Below are positions 25,515 to 34,459 of a DNA stretch of 62,237 nucleotides, piece by piece. The number at the start of each line of letters is the position of its first letter. Positions within the stretch are counted from its first letter, which is position 1. A program made the position numbers and the translations under genes. The DNA is from Fibrobacter succinogenes (GTDB lineage: Bacteria > Fibrobacterota > Fibrobacteria > Fibrobacterales > Fibrobacteraceae). Below the pieces are notes generated by a model. The model was not told the DNA's origin. It ran no database searches and was given only the letters and a program-made list of their open reading frames with translations. Location: positions 1-62,237 of the forward strand of contig CACYRP010000009.1 in NCBI GenBank assembly GCA_902776765.1, written 5' to 3'.

Positions 25515-26621
25515 ATGTTCTGGAACAATTTGGCAGAAACGATAGACAGGGTTTCGCGCAACTTGGCGCTACGCCCGAACTACACCATGGCGGAATACCA
25601 GCGGTGGTTTGACCATAACCCGGACTTCAAGCATAACGGCAACGCCGAACGCATCGAGCTCATCGAGCCTCTTTCGCTTGAAGGCACAAACCAGCTATAC
25701 CGAGCCAAACTCTGGATCCAGCACCCCCGCGACGAAAAGCGCTATGACGAAAAAGAAATCGTCGTAAAGATTTGCAAGTACTGGGCACCACCTGGTAAAA
25801 ATCGTCTGCACCGCCTGAATATGCTCCTGAGCGCATTCCAGGATGAAATCCGCATCAACAACCTCATCCGCGCAACAAATATCGAAGGAGTGGTGCAATC
25901 TTATGGCGGCGGCATCGCAGGCCGCCACCCCTACCTCAAGTTGGAGTTCATCAAAGGCTGCTCGCTCGACAGAGTCATCAAGCCCAAGCTTTCCGACGAA
26001 GAAGTTGTAAAGCGGGTTGCCCAAATGGCCTACCTCGCAAATACCATTAGCCAGCTCCATTATTACCAGATCGTCCACAAGGACATCAAGCCCAGGAACT
26101 TGCTCTTGTGCCAAAACCCGGCGCACAAGAACAACCACAAGATTTTGCTTTGCGACTTTGGTTACGCCCAGGCAAAAATGCGCGAGACCGTCACCGAAGG
26201 CGGTGGACTTTCGTCGCCCAGCTACAGCGCCCCCGAGCTCGCCCAATCTAGCGAAAACATCACCTACGCGGTTGACTACTTTAGCTTTGGCGCTGTGATG
26301 CACGAATACTTGACCGGCGTAAAGCTCTACCCAAAAGCAAAGGAAATCTACACCGAAGAAGGCCGCCTCATTACCAAACGCTACATGGAATATATCGAAA
26401 ACGGCCGCGAAAACGTATTCAACGACGAACGCTTCCCGGAAATCCACGACTGGATTGACGCGCTCACCACATTCGACAGCGCCGAGCGCATGAAAAAAAG
26501 CCCGAACCTGTTTGCCATGGCCCACAAGCTCCGCGAAGAGGTCAACGCCGTCGGATTCCGCGACGTAAACACCGATTTTTTGTGGAATCAGTTAAACGAG
26601 TACGGCAAACGCACTTTTTAA
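25515..26621 (+). CDS. Serine/threonine protein kinase
   Basis: 368 residues from ATG 25515. It is a complete Hanks-type kinase domain: K85 in EIVVKICKYW, the catalytic loop HKDIKPRNLL (D190, N195), DFG at 214-216 and a SAPE segment at 238-241. There is no transmembrane helix or sensor domain, so it is a cytoplasmic kinase. The glycine-rich loop is poorly conserved. It precedes by 48 bases the membrane-TPR gene, with no terminator between them, so that protein is a natural candidate partner or substrate. Confidence 0.9.
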   Translation: MFWNNLAETIDRVSRNLALRPNYTMAEYQRWFDHNPDFKHNGNAERIELIEPLSLEGTNQLYRAKLWIQHPRDEKRYDEKEIVVKICKYWAPPGKNRLHRLNMLLSAFQDEIRINNLIRATNIEGVVQSYGGGIAGRHPYLKLEFIKGCSLDRVIKPKLSDEEVVKRVAQMAYLANTISQLHYYQIVHKDIKPRNLLLCQNPAHKNNHKILLCDFGYAQAKMRETVTEGGGLSSPSYSAPELAQSSENITYAVDYFSFGAVMHEYLTGVKLYPKAKEIYTEEGRLITKRYMEYIENGRENVFNDERFPEIHDWIDALTTFDSAERMKKSPNLFAMAHKLREEVNAVGFRDVNTDFLWNQLNEYGKRTF

Positions 26622-26669
26622 CAATTAATCTTCTTACTATCTACTAATGATTTGTTTATATTCATTAGT

Positions 26670-28157
26670 ATGAAGAAAGCATTGAAATTACTCCTAAAAC
26701 CGTTCCGTTTTTTCAAAGTACACCATTACCTAACGCTATTGGCAATTTTCGCCATTGGGGTTTTCAATTTCGAAACCACACTCGACCCCCAAATCCAAGA
26801 GCTAAGGCAAAAAAAAGAAATCTACGAATCTTTTGAAAAGTGGTGGAACGAGGAACGCTCTCAAGAATTTAAGAACGTAGGCCTCAACCCCAACGACACC
26901 ATCAAAGCGCAAGAGTTCGAACTCTACAAGGAGCGCTACAAAGTCGAGAACCCCACACCGATTATCGAAGACCGCATTGAAGAAATGAAAGGCGAATTTC
27001 TCGATTGGTGGGAAAACCAAGGCGGTAAGGAACAATACGCCGCCGAACATGGCAACTTCCCGACCGACAAGCAATACGAAGCCGAACTCAAGAAATGGAT
27101 CAACAACTACACGGACAAATTCATCCGTTACCGTTGGGCGTACATTCCAAGCCGAGGAAACTCCGAAAGTTTCCTCACATGCGGTTTGCTCCTTCCTAGC
27201 CTTTGGTCCTTTATTTTCTTTGCTGTCTGCTTCATGTTCGCGCTGATTCAACTTGAAAAACGTTGGAATACATTATTCGTTTATGCATACGCGATTGTAA
27301 TCACAATCATAAGCGGGTTCTTTGTAGATATTCTGGTGAACACATCGTTCTTTGAACATTTTGCATCGCAACGCTACATTGGCGTAAGCCTGATGCTCTG
27401 CTTCTTGCTGGGTGCAAACACATTCGACAAAGAAAAAGACGCTATTCCCTCTTATGTCTGCAAGATTTCAGAATTCGGCCTTGCCATCAGCATGGCAATC
27501 GACTGGTTCTTAAACCCAGGCATTTTCAATGCAGTCGCCGTAGAATCCCCCATATTCTTTGCTTTGGGCGGAGTCGCAGGTTACTTTATGCCTCACCGCT
27601 CAGAAAACGATTCTACTCAAACAACAGACAACGCACAAAGAGCCGAAGAAACTGTATCGCCGGGCGAACGCATTCGCAATATGATTACTAAGGGTCTCGA
27701 AGCAGCCAACAATGGCGAAACTGAAAACGCAGCGCGAATACTCCAATACGGGCTAACGGCGCTTTTGCGAGAAGAACCTGTCAAGTTCCAAGACGTAAAG
27801 GACGCAGCAAACAAAATTGCGGGCAGCTACGCCGAATTCCCAAGCCTGCAATGGCTTGAATGGGGCGCAACGGCAAAGCAAAAGAACATTCCCGAAGCAG
27901 CCATCGTGCTACTTGAAAAAGGAATCGCCAAAGAAAAGGATGCAACGCTCATACGCCGTGCGCATTTGGATATTGGGGAACTTCGCATAAAAACAAAGCT
28001 CGACATCAATGTTGCTATGGAACACTTGGAAAAGGTCCTCAAAGAAAAAGATGACGACAAACTTGCCGAACAAGCGAAAAAGCTCATGGAAGAAGGCAGG
28101 AACATTCTCGTACAACAAGCTTACGCCGGAACCAAAAAGTTCAAGGTGATAAACTAG
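26670..28157 (+). CDS. Membrane protein with rhomboid-like core and TPR-like tail
   Basis: 495 residues from ATG 26670. One N-terminal helix (TLLAIFAIGVFNFE) is followed by a charged ~120-residue exposed region and then about six helices starting with FLTCGLLLPSLWSFIFFAVCFMFALIQLEKRW. This resembles the L1/TM2 region of rhomboid proteases (FxHxxxxHLxxNMxxLxxxGxxLE), but without the conserved histidine and asparagine. A GVSL segment sits where GxSG would be. No active-site histidine is evident later, so it is probably not a protease. From about 335 on it is helical and TPR-like. It follows the protein kinase gene. Function unknown. Confidence 0.45.
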   Translation: MKKALKLLLKPFRFFKVHHYLTLLAIFAIGVFNFETTLDPQIQELRQKKEIYESFEKWWNEERSQEFKNVGLNPNDTIKAQEFELYKERYKVENPTPIIEDRIEEMKGEFLDWWENQGGKEQYAAEHGNFPTDKQYEAELKKWINNYTDKFIRYRWAYIPSRGNSESFLTCGLLLPSLWSFIFFAVCFMFALIQLEKRWNTLFVYAYAIVITIISGFFVDILVNTSFFEHFASQRYIGVSLMLCFLLGANTFDKEKDAIPSYVCKISEFGLAISMAIDWFLNPGIFNAVAVESPIFFALGGVAGYFMPHRSENDSTQTTDNAQRAEETVSPGERIRNMITKGLEAANNGETENAARILQYGLTALLREEPVKFQDVKDAANKIAGSYAEFPSLQWLEWGATAKQKNIPEAAIVLLEKGIAKEKDATLIRRAHLDIGELRIKTKLDINVAMEHLEKVLKEKDDDKLAEQAKKLMEEGRNILVQQAYAGTKKFKVIN

Positions 28158-28277
28158 AGTGGATTCGCCGCAGAAGACTGCAGGAAGTAGACCGTGGTAA
28201 GGGTCGGCACTATCGACATGTTACGTGACTTCGTCTTTCTGAGCCCACACAGCGGGTGAAGAATCCAGCACATTCAT

Positions 28278-28302
28278 CAAAAAAAGCCCTGTCAAGCAGG
28301 GC
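28278..28302 (-). terminator. Terminator of the GH9 gene
   Basis: GCCCTG-TCAAG-CAGGGC; on the minus strand the hairpin is followed by seven T. The gap 28158-28398 also holds dispersed repeat fragments ending in ATGACA or ATGACG. Confidence 0.7.
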
Positions 28303-28398
28303 ATGACAATACACACGCATGTTTTCAAGAAATGACAGGATCCTTTCCCCTTGCAGGGTCAGGATGACGAGAGGCCCGCACCCCTCTCCTTACGCAAT

Positions 28399-30552
28399 TT
28401 ATTTCAGCATTATTTTCTTGGCAGAGATGCCGCCGACTTGCACGAAATAAACACCGCTCTTGAGCGTGCTTAAATTCATTGTTTCGTTTCGCGATTGTGC
28501 TATTTTCTGCATCTGCACATTGCCACGCAAATCAAGAATCTTGACGGAGCTACCGACAGCCGATTTTGGCAAGTTCATCGAAAGTGTACGCCCCACAAGC
28601 GATACGCCAACCTTAGCGGCAGCGACACTCTTCGGGAGCCCGACACTAAATTTCACAGGTTCGGTCACTTCGTCATAACGTTCTACGACAGCCATCAAGT
28701 ACCAAGTGCTATGCGGCAACCACTGTTCAATCCAGCGCCAATTGTTCCATGCTTCTTTTTGCGGATCGAAACCGACAACACCAACGCCATCGTCATCCCA
28801 GGCAATACCCGAGCCATCTTGGCTACGGCCTGTAATGCCATTCGCAATGCCGCCTTCGAGGGTCGCATCGTAATTCGACTGGCCATCATACTTTTCAGGA
28901 TTCTTAATTCCCTTGCCATACATCATGCAAGTGCCATACGGATTCTTGCCCAAAATCCAGTCGATCTGGTCGGCAGCGAACTTCGAAGCTTCCTTATACA
29001 AGCGCCTATCATCCAGGATTTGCCTTGCATATAAAATTGCCGCCGAAAGGCTTGCAATACGAGCGTCTTCGCCCTGCCACCAGTAATTACTTTCATTATC
29101 GTGCGGGATAAAGAATCCATCTTTTATTTTATTCTGAGTCTTGTAAGTTTGGCGAGCATACCCGAACGGATTCTCAACTTTATTCGTAATATTGATAAGC
29201 CATTCATAATGAGACATCATTGCTTGGTAAACATCAATTAAAAACTGATTAGAACAACCACCTCCAATCATAGTAACACAAACCCAACCAGATACGTAAT
29301 GGTCATGAACTTTAATACCAGAATTTTCATCAATCGCTCCCACAACTTCGCTATAGCGGGCAAGGGCAATCAAAGGAAGGCCAGCGTCACTCGCATGCCA
29401 GAACGGACGTGTCTTGTCATCGTCACTCCAAAAATAACCATCTTTGCTTACACGAGAAGCCAAGTTCTGGGCACGGTCATAAGCCGATTCCAAATAAGTC
29501 AGCTTTTTCGTAGCCGCATAAAGTTCCGTTGCAGCCAAAAGCGCCGTGTAATCGTCAATGATGTTTTCCTTGTGGTCATCGCAATAATCGCAAACGCCAC
29601 CAACGCTCTGTTTTTCGGACAAATGTTCAAAAGCTTTTTCAGCAGCAGCCAAATATTGTTCGCTTGTAAAGTCGCCCTTTAGGCCAAGTCTTGCTGCACT
29701 TGCCAAAGCAGCAATCGCCATGCCACCGCCTTCGCGGAAAGCGGTCTGATAATCCGTACTCTTGATGCCATCGGAACCGCTGAAGGCACAAATTTCACGT
29801 TTGCCCATGGGGCTACCCCAGTTATCGAACACGGTCATGTAGAAAAAGCCCTGTTCATCGAGCATGCGCACCAAGAAGTCCGCACCGTAAGCGGCTTCAT
29901 CGGCCGTTTTTGCCTTGGTCGATGTCGAAGCGAGACGTGTCGGAATGCGTTCCGAGGCAAACGCAAGCGCCCACACCGTCAATGGAATTTGCTGAGGATT
30001 CAAATAATTGGCATAAGAAAGATGGCTCAAATATTTGCTCACGTCACCGCTAGCATCGTACCAACCGCCATGCACATCGAGCTTTTTATCGGACTTGTAC
30101 ACCGGCATCTGCTTATCCCAACCTTCAACAGTTGGATCGTCTGCACGGTCGTTATAAAAGTAATCGAGCACCGTTGCAAGCGTATTTGTCGCCAAAGCAT
30201 TTTCGCCCACCGTAAATTCACCGGAATTTTGCACCTGTCCGTTTTCGGAAACCTGCAAAGTGTACTTGCCAGTCGAAAGTCCGCTCAAATCAGCCACATA
30301 AAACTTACCGTTATTGAGCCAATTGTCCGGATTCGAGCCTGCCGAAAGCTTGCCCGTCTTGACGGCAGTGCCATTCGACATCACGCTATATTCAGCACCA
30401 TCCGAGAGGTTATCGCTCTTGACAATTACAGAAATCGGCTGGCCAAGATCGTAGCCCACCTGGTTGTAGAAAAACTTCGTTTCGGCAGAAGCTGCACTCG
30501 CGCCCAAAAGAACCGCGGCAGACAAAATCGGGGAAAGCTTATGTATATGCAT
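28399..30552 (-). CDS. Glycoside hydrolase family 9 cellulase with T9SS-like tail
   Basis: 717 residues. A Sec signal peptide ends near ASAASA. An Ig-like N-terminal domain (FFYNQVGYDLGQ, about 25-120) precedes the GH9 catalytic domain with KLDVHGGWYDASGDVSKY, the catalytic-base Asp region. The end of the catalytic domain, WRWIEQWLPHSTWYL, holds the likely proton-donor Glu. The last ~85 residues form a beta-rich module ending KSGVYFVQVGGISAKKIMLK, a T9SS type-A-like sorting signal. It acts on cellulose or beta-glucans outside the cell or on its surface, as expected of Fibrobacter. Monocistronic, with its own terminator. Fine specificity within GH9 is not certain. Confidence 0.88.
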   Translation of the reverse strand: MHIHKLSPILSAAVLLGASAASAETKFFYNQVGYDLGQPISVIVKSDNLSDGAEYSVMSNGTAVKTGKLSAGSNPDNWLNNGKFYVADLSGLSTGKYTLQVSENGQVQNSGEFTVGENALATNTLATVLDYFYNDRADDPTVEGWDKQMPVYKSDKKLDVHGGWYDASGDVSKYLSHLSYANYLNPQQIPLTVWALAFASERIPTRLASTSTKAKTADEAAYGADFLVRMLDEQGFFYMTVFDNWGSPMGKREICAFSGSDGIKSTDYQTAFREGGGMAIAALASAARLGLKGDFTSEQYLAAAEKAFEHLSEKQSVGGVCDYCDDHKENIIDDYTALLAATELYAATKKLTYLESAYDRAQNLASRVSKDGYFWSDDDKTRPFWHASDAGLPLIALARYSEVVGAIDENSGIKVHDHYVSGWVCVTMIGGGCSNQFLIDVYQAMMSHYEWLINITNKVENPFGYARQTYKTQNKIKDGFFIPHDNESNYWWQGEDARIASLSAAILYARQILDDRRLYKEASKFAADQIDWILGKNPYGTCMMYGKGIKNPEKYDGQSNYDATLEGGIANGITGRSQDGSGIAWDDDGVGVVGFDPQKEAWNNWRWIEQWLPHSTWYLMAVVERYDEVTEPVKFSVGLPKSVAAAKVGVSLVGRTLSMNLPKSAVGSSVKILDLRGNVQMQKIAQSRNETMNLSTLKSGVYFVQVGGISAKKIMLK

Positions 30553-31037
30553 GCGCTAAATATAGATTCACGGAGCAACGGAAAAAAGTAAAATAAACCT
30601 CATACGGGAATTGCTCACAGAATCATTTTAACGCAAATTTAGCGTAGAATATAAAATTAACCATTTAGAGAATATTCAAGACGGCCATTTTTGCAATGAT
30701 AAACAGTAATTTATCGATGGAGTTTTACAGCAATGGAGTCAAAACGAGAATATATTGCGAAGCCAATAAGTCCCAAAACATGCCTAAAAATAGCTATCCG
30801 CCGCAATTTAACGCAATATTTACGTTAAATAACAAGTATTTTTCAAAAACTTTCAAAAATTTATTGACCATTCAAACTTCAAAACCTATGTTTGCGATGT
30901 AATTGAAAAAAGACTGGATTCTTCGCGATTTCATCGCTCAGAACGACGTCTGAGACAATAACCTCAACCAACGACGACTACGATTTTCGAAACAAGCAAT
31001 CATCTTTCGTCTCTCGTCTTTCGTCTAGGATCTAACC
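30553..31037. other. Long intergenic region with dispersed repeats
   Basis: I see no convincing gene; a 68-codon frame at 30696 lacks a ribosome site and family resemblance. It holds an inverted repeat ATTTAACG...CGTTAAAT at about 30807-30831 and a similar half-copy (TTTTAACGCAAATTTAGCG) near 30628. Near 30910 is a GATTCTTCGCGATTTC-type repeat and, at 31004-31034, a run of TTTCGTC/TCTCGTC heptamers just before the aldolase gene. Confidence 0.5.
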
Positions 31038-31979
31038 ATGTACTACGAAACAATTAAAGTTCTCGACTGCACCATCCGCGACGGCGGCCTCGTCAACAAG
31101 CACGACTTCTCTCTGGAATTCGTCCGTCGTCTCTATACACTCCTTTCCGCAGCCGGCGTTGACTATATGGAAATGGGTTATAAGAACTCTCCAGAACTTT
31201 TCGACCCGAAGGAATACGGCCCGTGGAAGTTCTGCGATGACGATTTGCTCTGGAAAGTGAAAGACGGTATTGATTCCAAGATGAAGATGGCCGTGATGGC
31301 CGACGTGGGCCGCGTCAACATGGACGCCGTGAAGCCTGCAAAAGAAAGCCCGTACCAGATGTTCCGCGTGGCAAGCTACGTCAAGAACATCGATAAGGGT
31401 ATCAGCATGGTGAACGCATTCCACGAGATGGGCTACGAAACCACGCTCAACATTATGGCCGTAAGCCGCGACCGCGGTCCGGAACTTGACGAAGCTCTCC
31501 ATCAGGTGAACGAAGAATGCAAGGCCGACGTGCTTTACCTCGTCGACAGCTTCGGCGCCTTTTACCAGGAAGATATCGATAAGGAACTTGCCCGCTACAA
31601 GGGCATCGTGAAGAACAAGAAGTTCGGCTTCCACGGTCACAACAACCAACAGCTCGCCTTCTCCAACACGATCCAGGCCATCATCAACCACGTTGATTAC
31701 CTCGACGGTTCTGTGTCCGGCATGGGCCGCGGCGCAGGTAACTGCACCACCGAACTCCTCCTCGGTTTCCTCAAGAATCCGAAGTACGATTTGCGCCCGG
31801 TTCTCGACGCCATTCAGGAACTCTTCTTGCCGTTGCAGAGCAAGTACGAATGGGGCTACATCATCCCGCAGATGATCACGGGCATGCTCAACCGCCATCC
31901 GCAAGACGCTATCGCTGTCCGCAAGACCGAAGACAAAGACAAATACCGCAAGTTCTACGAACACATGATCAACGACTAG
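31038..31979 (+). CDS. HMGL-like aldolase family protein
   Basis: 313 residues. LDCTIRDGGLVNKHDF is the DxTxRDG motif of the DRE-TIM metallolyase superfamily (HMG-CoA lyase, 4-hydroxy-2-oxovalerate aldolase, isopropylmalate synthase). FGFHGHNNQQLAFSN supplies the metal-binding HxH. The protein lacks the regulatory C-terminal domains of isopropylmalate or citramalate synthases, so a lyase-type aldolase acting on a 2-oxo acid is more likely. AGGATC precedes ATG. A strong terminator follows. The substrate cannot be inferred. Confidence 0.85.
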   Translation: MYYETIKVLDCTIRDGGLVNKHDFSLEFVRRLYTLLSAAGVDYMEMGYKNSPELFDPKEYGPWKFCDDDLLWKVKDGIDSKMKMAVMADVGRVNMDAVKPAKESPYQMFRVASYVKNIDKGISMVNAFHEMGYETTLNIMAVSRDRGPELDEALHQVNEECKADVLYLVDSFGAFYQEDIDKELARYKGIVKNKKFGFHGHNNQQLAFSNTIQAIINHVDYLDGSVSGMGRGAGNCTTELLLGFLKNPKYDLRPVLDAIQELFLPLQSKYEWGYIIPQMITGMLNRHPQDAIAVRKTEDKDKYRKFYEHMIND

Positions 31980-32046
31980 TACAAATGGGGATGCGAAGTA
32001 GGCCACTAAGAACCTAGCGCCGCAAAGCGAATACTAACCACATTAC

Positions 32047-32072
32047 AAAGTGCGCACCTGCGCACTTTTTTT
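32047..32072 (+). terminator. Terminator of the aldolase gene
   Basis: AAGTGCGCA and TGCGCACTT pair around CC, followed by a T-run. Confidence 0.88.
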
Positions 32073-32156
32073 ATCTATCCTATTTGCAACGTCATTCGCT
32101 TTTTTATAGATTTATTTTGTACAAAATTAGTTTTTTTTGTAAAGCAAGGAGGAAAT

Positions 32157-34382
32157 ATGAAATTACTGAAGGCAACAATTATCGCAATTTCTGCGTTTAC
32201 AGCAGCCATCTGCGCTGAAAGCAAGTCCGACACCACTCTAGATTTCTACGTATTCTTACCGCAAAACCAATATTGGGTTCAAGCCACCCCTATAATCAAC
32301 GAAGACGGCAAAGACCGCGTACTCGAATTAGTCCCAGAAAAATGCGGATGGTATTACAGACGCTACGTGAATGAAAAGCTCCCCTCAAAAGTTTTCATTC
32401 ACGCCGATAACGATGAGACCATGGCTCACGCCATCGGATTCAGAGGCGAAAAAGGCGCCAATACAGGCAAAGCTCCAGAAGAGATTAATTTGAACGCTCT
32501 GTTTGATATTTACAAGAACTCATTCAGTTTCAAAAACGCTTTATACTTTATCGCCGACGAAGAAAAAGCCTCTATCCTTCAAGGTATCGACTTTGGTTGG
32601 TACATAGCAGACCCCGAAATCGAAGGGGACTGCCAATACATTTTGACTTCAGTCATCTACGACACCGACGCCTCTTTGCACGGCGCATTCAGTTGCGGCC
32701 CAAACTGGAACGGAGCACTAACCAAAGCCCAGTCTCACACCAACGCCTGTTTTTATCCTAATGTCAAATATTCCGTCATCGCCACAGACTCAGCCGAAAT
32801 GCCATGCATGGGCGTAACCCAAGGCATGGTCGAACCAACACTTGATTCTGCTTCGAAAAAGATGAAACTCACGGATATCGGGCGAAAGTGTTTCGGCACG
32901 CAAGCAGACGAGGCCTTTGCAGCCATGTTTAATCAAACTGACGGAGTAAACGAAGCGAGCTGTTACGAAATGCATGTTTCCAAATCTTCAGACAACAAAT
33001 GGGCTTTCTACTCTGATTACACCTACGTAAACGGGCTCAAAAATCCTGTTGCAGGAGGTTTCTTCCCTGTAGAAAATTCCAACGAAAACGTCCTAACTTT
33101 CAGCCCGAACCAAAAACAACTTCCAGAAGCACGAACCAAACGAAAAGCAGAAGGGCCGATTTTCTACGGTCCAGAGCTCCGCAAAATCGATTCCACAGAA
33201 CACACTCCTATTTTCAATCTGTTCTGCAGCGGTCCCGGTTGGGACAAAGGTTACAATTGCAATGGACTTTTTGACGACGGCTACGAAACAGAACTCGCCA
33301 TACGAGACAGCTTGAAGCTCGGCCAACACGATTGTATTTTCGGATGGAGTTGCGATTTCCAAGATGCAGCGCCCGAAGGAACGCCCATTTACGTCACAGG
33401 TACAGAAAAACCAAGTTCACCAGCGCAAGGCGCAGCCGCATCATACCGTTGGACATCCGAAGTCGATGGGGACGGAAACGGCGGAAGAAATCACCATTTT
33501 TGCTCTGAAACTCATGCACGATTCAAATTCAGAAAGAACGCGACATTCAGCACCAGCGGAAACGATGACATTTGGGTATTCATCGACAACAAACTCGCAG
33601 TCGATCTTGGCGGAACACATCTTGCCGCCCCCGCTTACGTTGACTTGAATAAATTCTTACCCAAAGCTACAGAAGGCAACGAATACGACATTGACATTTT
33701 CACATGCGACCGCCGCACGACAACAAGCAACTTAAACATCAACACAAACTTGTATATTTATCAAATAGATGTATTTAAAATTAAAAAAGAAGAAAGGTTC
33801 TTCAAAAAATGCAGCGTCATCACAAAAGACAAGTGCGGAAAGCCCATAGATTTCGTTTGCGATAATCCGGAAAATCAATTCCACGATAGAACAATCACAT
33901 ACTTGTTCACCACAGACCCAACGGGTTCCGACCCCACTAAGACCATTATTAGCGAAGCAGAATTTGCAACAAAACCCATTCAGCTAGACGGAGCCATCAA
34001 CGTTTCCGACCCAATCCACCCTGTAATAGACCAAAACAAAATATTAAACAGTTTAACCGAAGGTTCGTATTACATCATCGTCAAAATAGACTCTAACCAA
34101 ACAATTTTATCAACATTCACAGTAAAAGGCAAAGCCGCCATCGCAGAGCGTAGCGCCAAAGCAAACAGCAAAACACTCCACATCACTAAATCTGGCGCTC
34201 TGGAAATCACGATTGCCACAGACAAATTCAGCAAAGTAAAGCACTACGCCATCATGGACATGAAAGGGCAAGTGATTTCTGTCGGAGCATTAAACGGCAA
34301 TACGACACGCATAAAAGTTCCAACCGCAGGCTCGTACATCGTAAAAGTCGGGAAAAGCTACAAGCGAGTAAACATAAAGTAA
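32157..34382 (+). CDS. Fibro-slime domain protein with T9SS-like tail
   Basis: 741 residues. A signal peptide ends near ICAES. A cysteine-rich exposed region follows, then around 440-545 the block SGNDDIWVFIDNKLAVDLGG, continuing THLAAPAYVDLNKFLP, the signature of the fibro-slime (PA14-like) domain first noted in Fibrobacter. It ends in DIDIFTCDRRTTTSNLNINTNL, a Ca-binding-like strand. The final ~80 residues end in GSYIVKVGKSYKRVNIK, a T9SS type-A-like sorting module. Fibro-slime proteins are cell-surface proteins associated with cellulose adhesion. A GGAGG ribosome site is present. It converges on the three acidic-repeat secreted protein genes. Confidence 0.88.
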   Translation: MKLLKATIIAISAFTAAICAESKSDTTLDFYVFLPQNQYWVQATPIINEDGKDRVLELVPEKCGWYYRRYVNEKLPSKVFIHADNDETMAHAIGFRGEKGANTGKAPEEINLNALFDIYKNSFSFKNALYFIADEEKASILQGIDFGWYIADPEIEGDCQYILTSVIYDTDASLHGAFSCGPNWNGALTKAQSHTNACFYPNVKYSVIATDSAEMPCMGVTQGMVEPTLDSASKKMKLTDIGRKCFGTQADEAFAAMFNQTDGVNEASCYEMHVSKSSDNKWAFYSDYTYVNGLKNPVAGGFFPVENSNENVLTFSPNQKQLPEARTKRKAEGPIFYGPELRKIDSTEHTPIFNLFCSGPGWDKGYNCNGLFDDGYETELAIRDSLKLGQHDCIFGWSCDFQDAAPEGTPIYVTGTEKPSSPAQGAAASYRWTSEVDGDGNGGRNHHFCSETHARFKFRKNATFSTSGNDDIWVFIDNKLAVDLGGTHLAAPAYVDLNKFLPKATEGNEYDIDIFTCDRRTTTSNLNINTNLYIYQIDVFKIKKEERFFKKCSVITKDKCGKPIDFVCDNPENQFHDRTITYLFTTDPTGSDPTKTIISEAEFATKPIQLDGAINVSDPIHPVIDQNKILNSLTEGSYYIIVKIDSNQTILSTFTVKGKAAIAERSAKANSKTLHITKSGALEITIATDKFSKVKHYAIMDMKGQVISVGALNGNTTRIKVPTAGSYIVKVGKSYKRVNIK

Positions 34383-34401
34383 ATCACAAGCTTATTAAGA
34401 A

Positions 34402-34433
34402 AAGGGCTCTCAGCAAAACCGAGAGCCCTTTCA
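34402..34433 (-). terminator. Bidirectional terminator between convergent surface-protein genes
   Basis: AGGGCTCTC and GAGAGCCCT form a stem; the minus strand reads into TTTTC, and the plus strand has a shorter T-run. A degenerate copy of the same segment, including the next ~40 bases, lies at 36180-36233 after the second paralogue, so the duplication included the 3' flank. Confidence 0.75.
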
Positions 34434-34459
34434 TATAATGAACAAAGTATAATTTCTAC

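Noticed and set aside
30696..30902. 68-codon open frame between GH9 and aldolase
   Set aside because: No ribosome site, no recognisable family, AT-rich low-complexity sequence.
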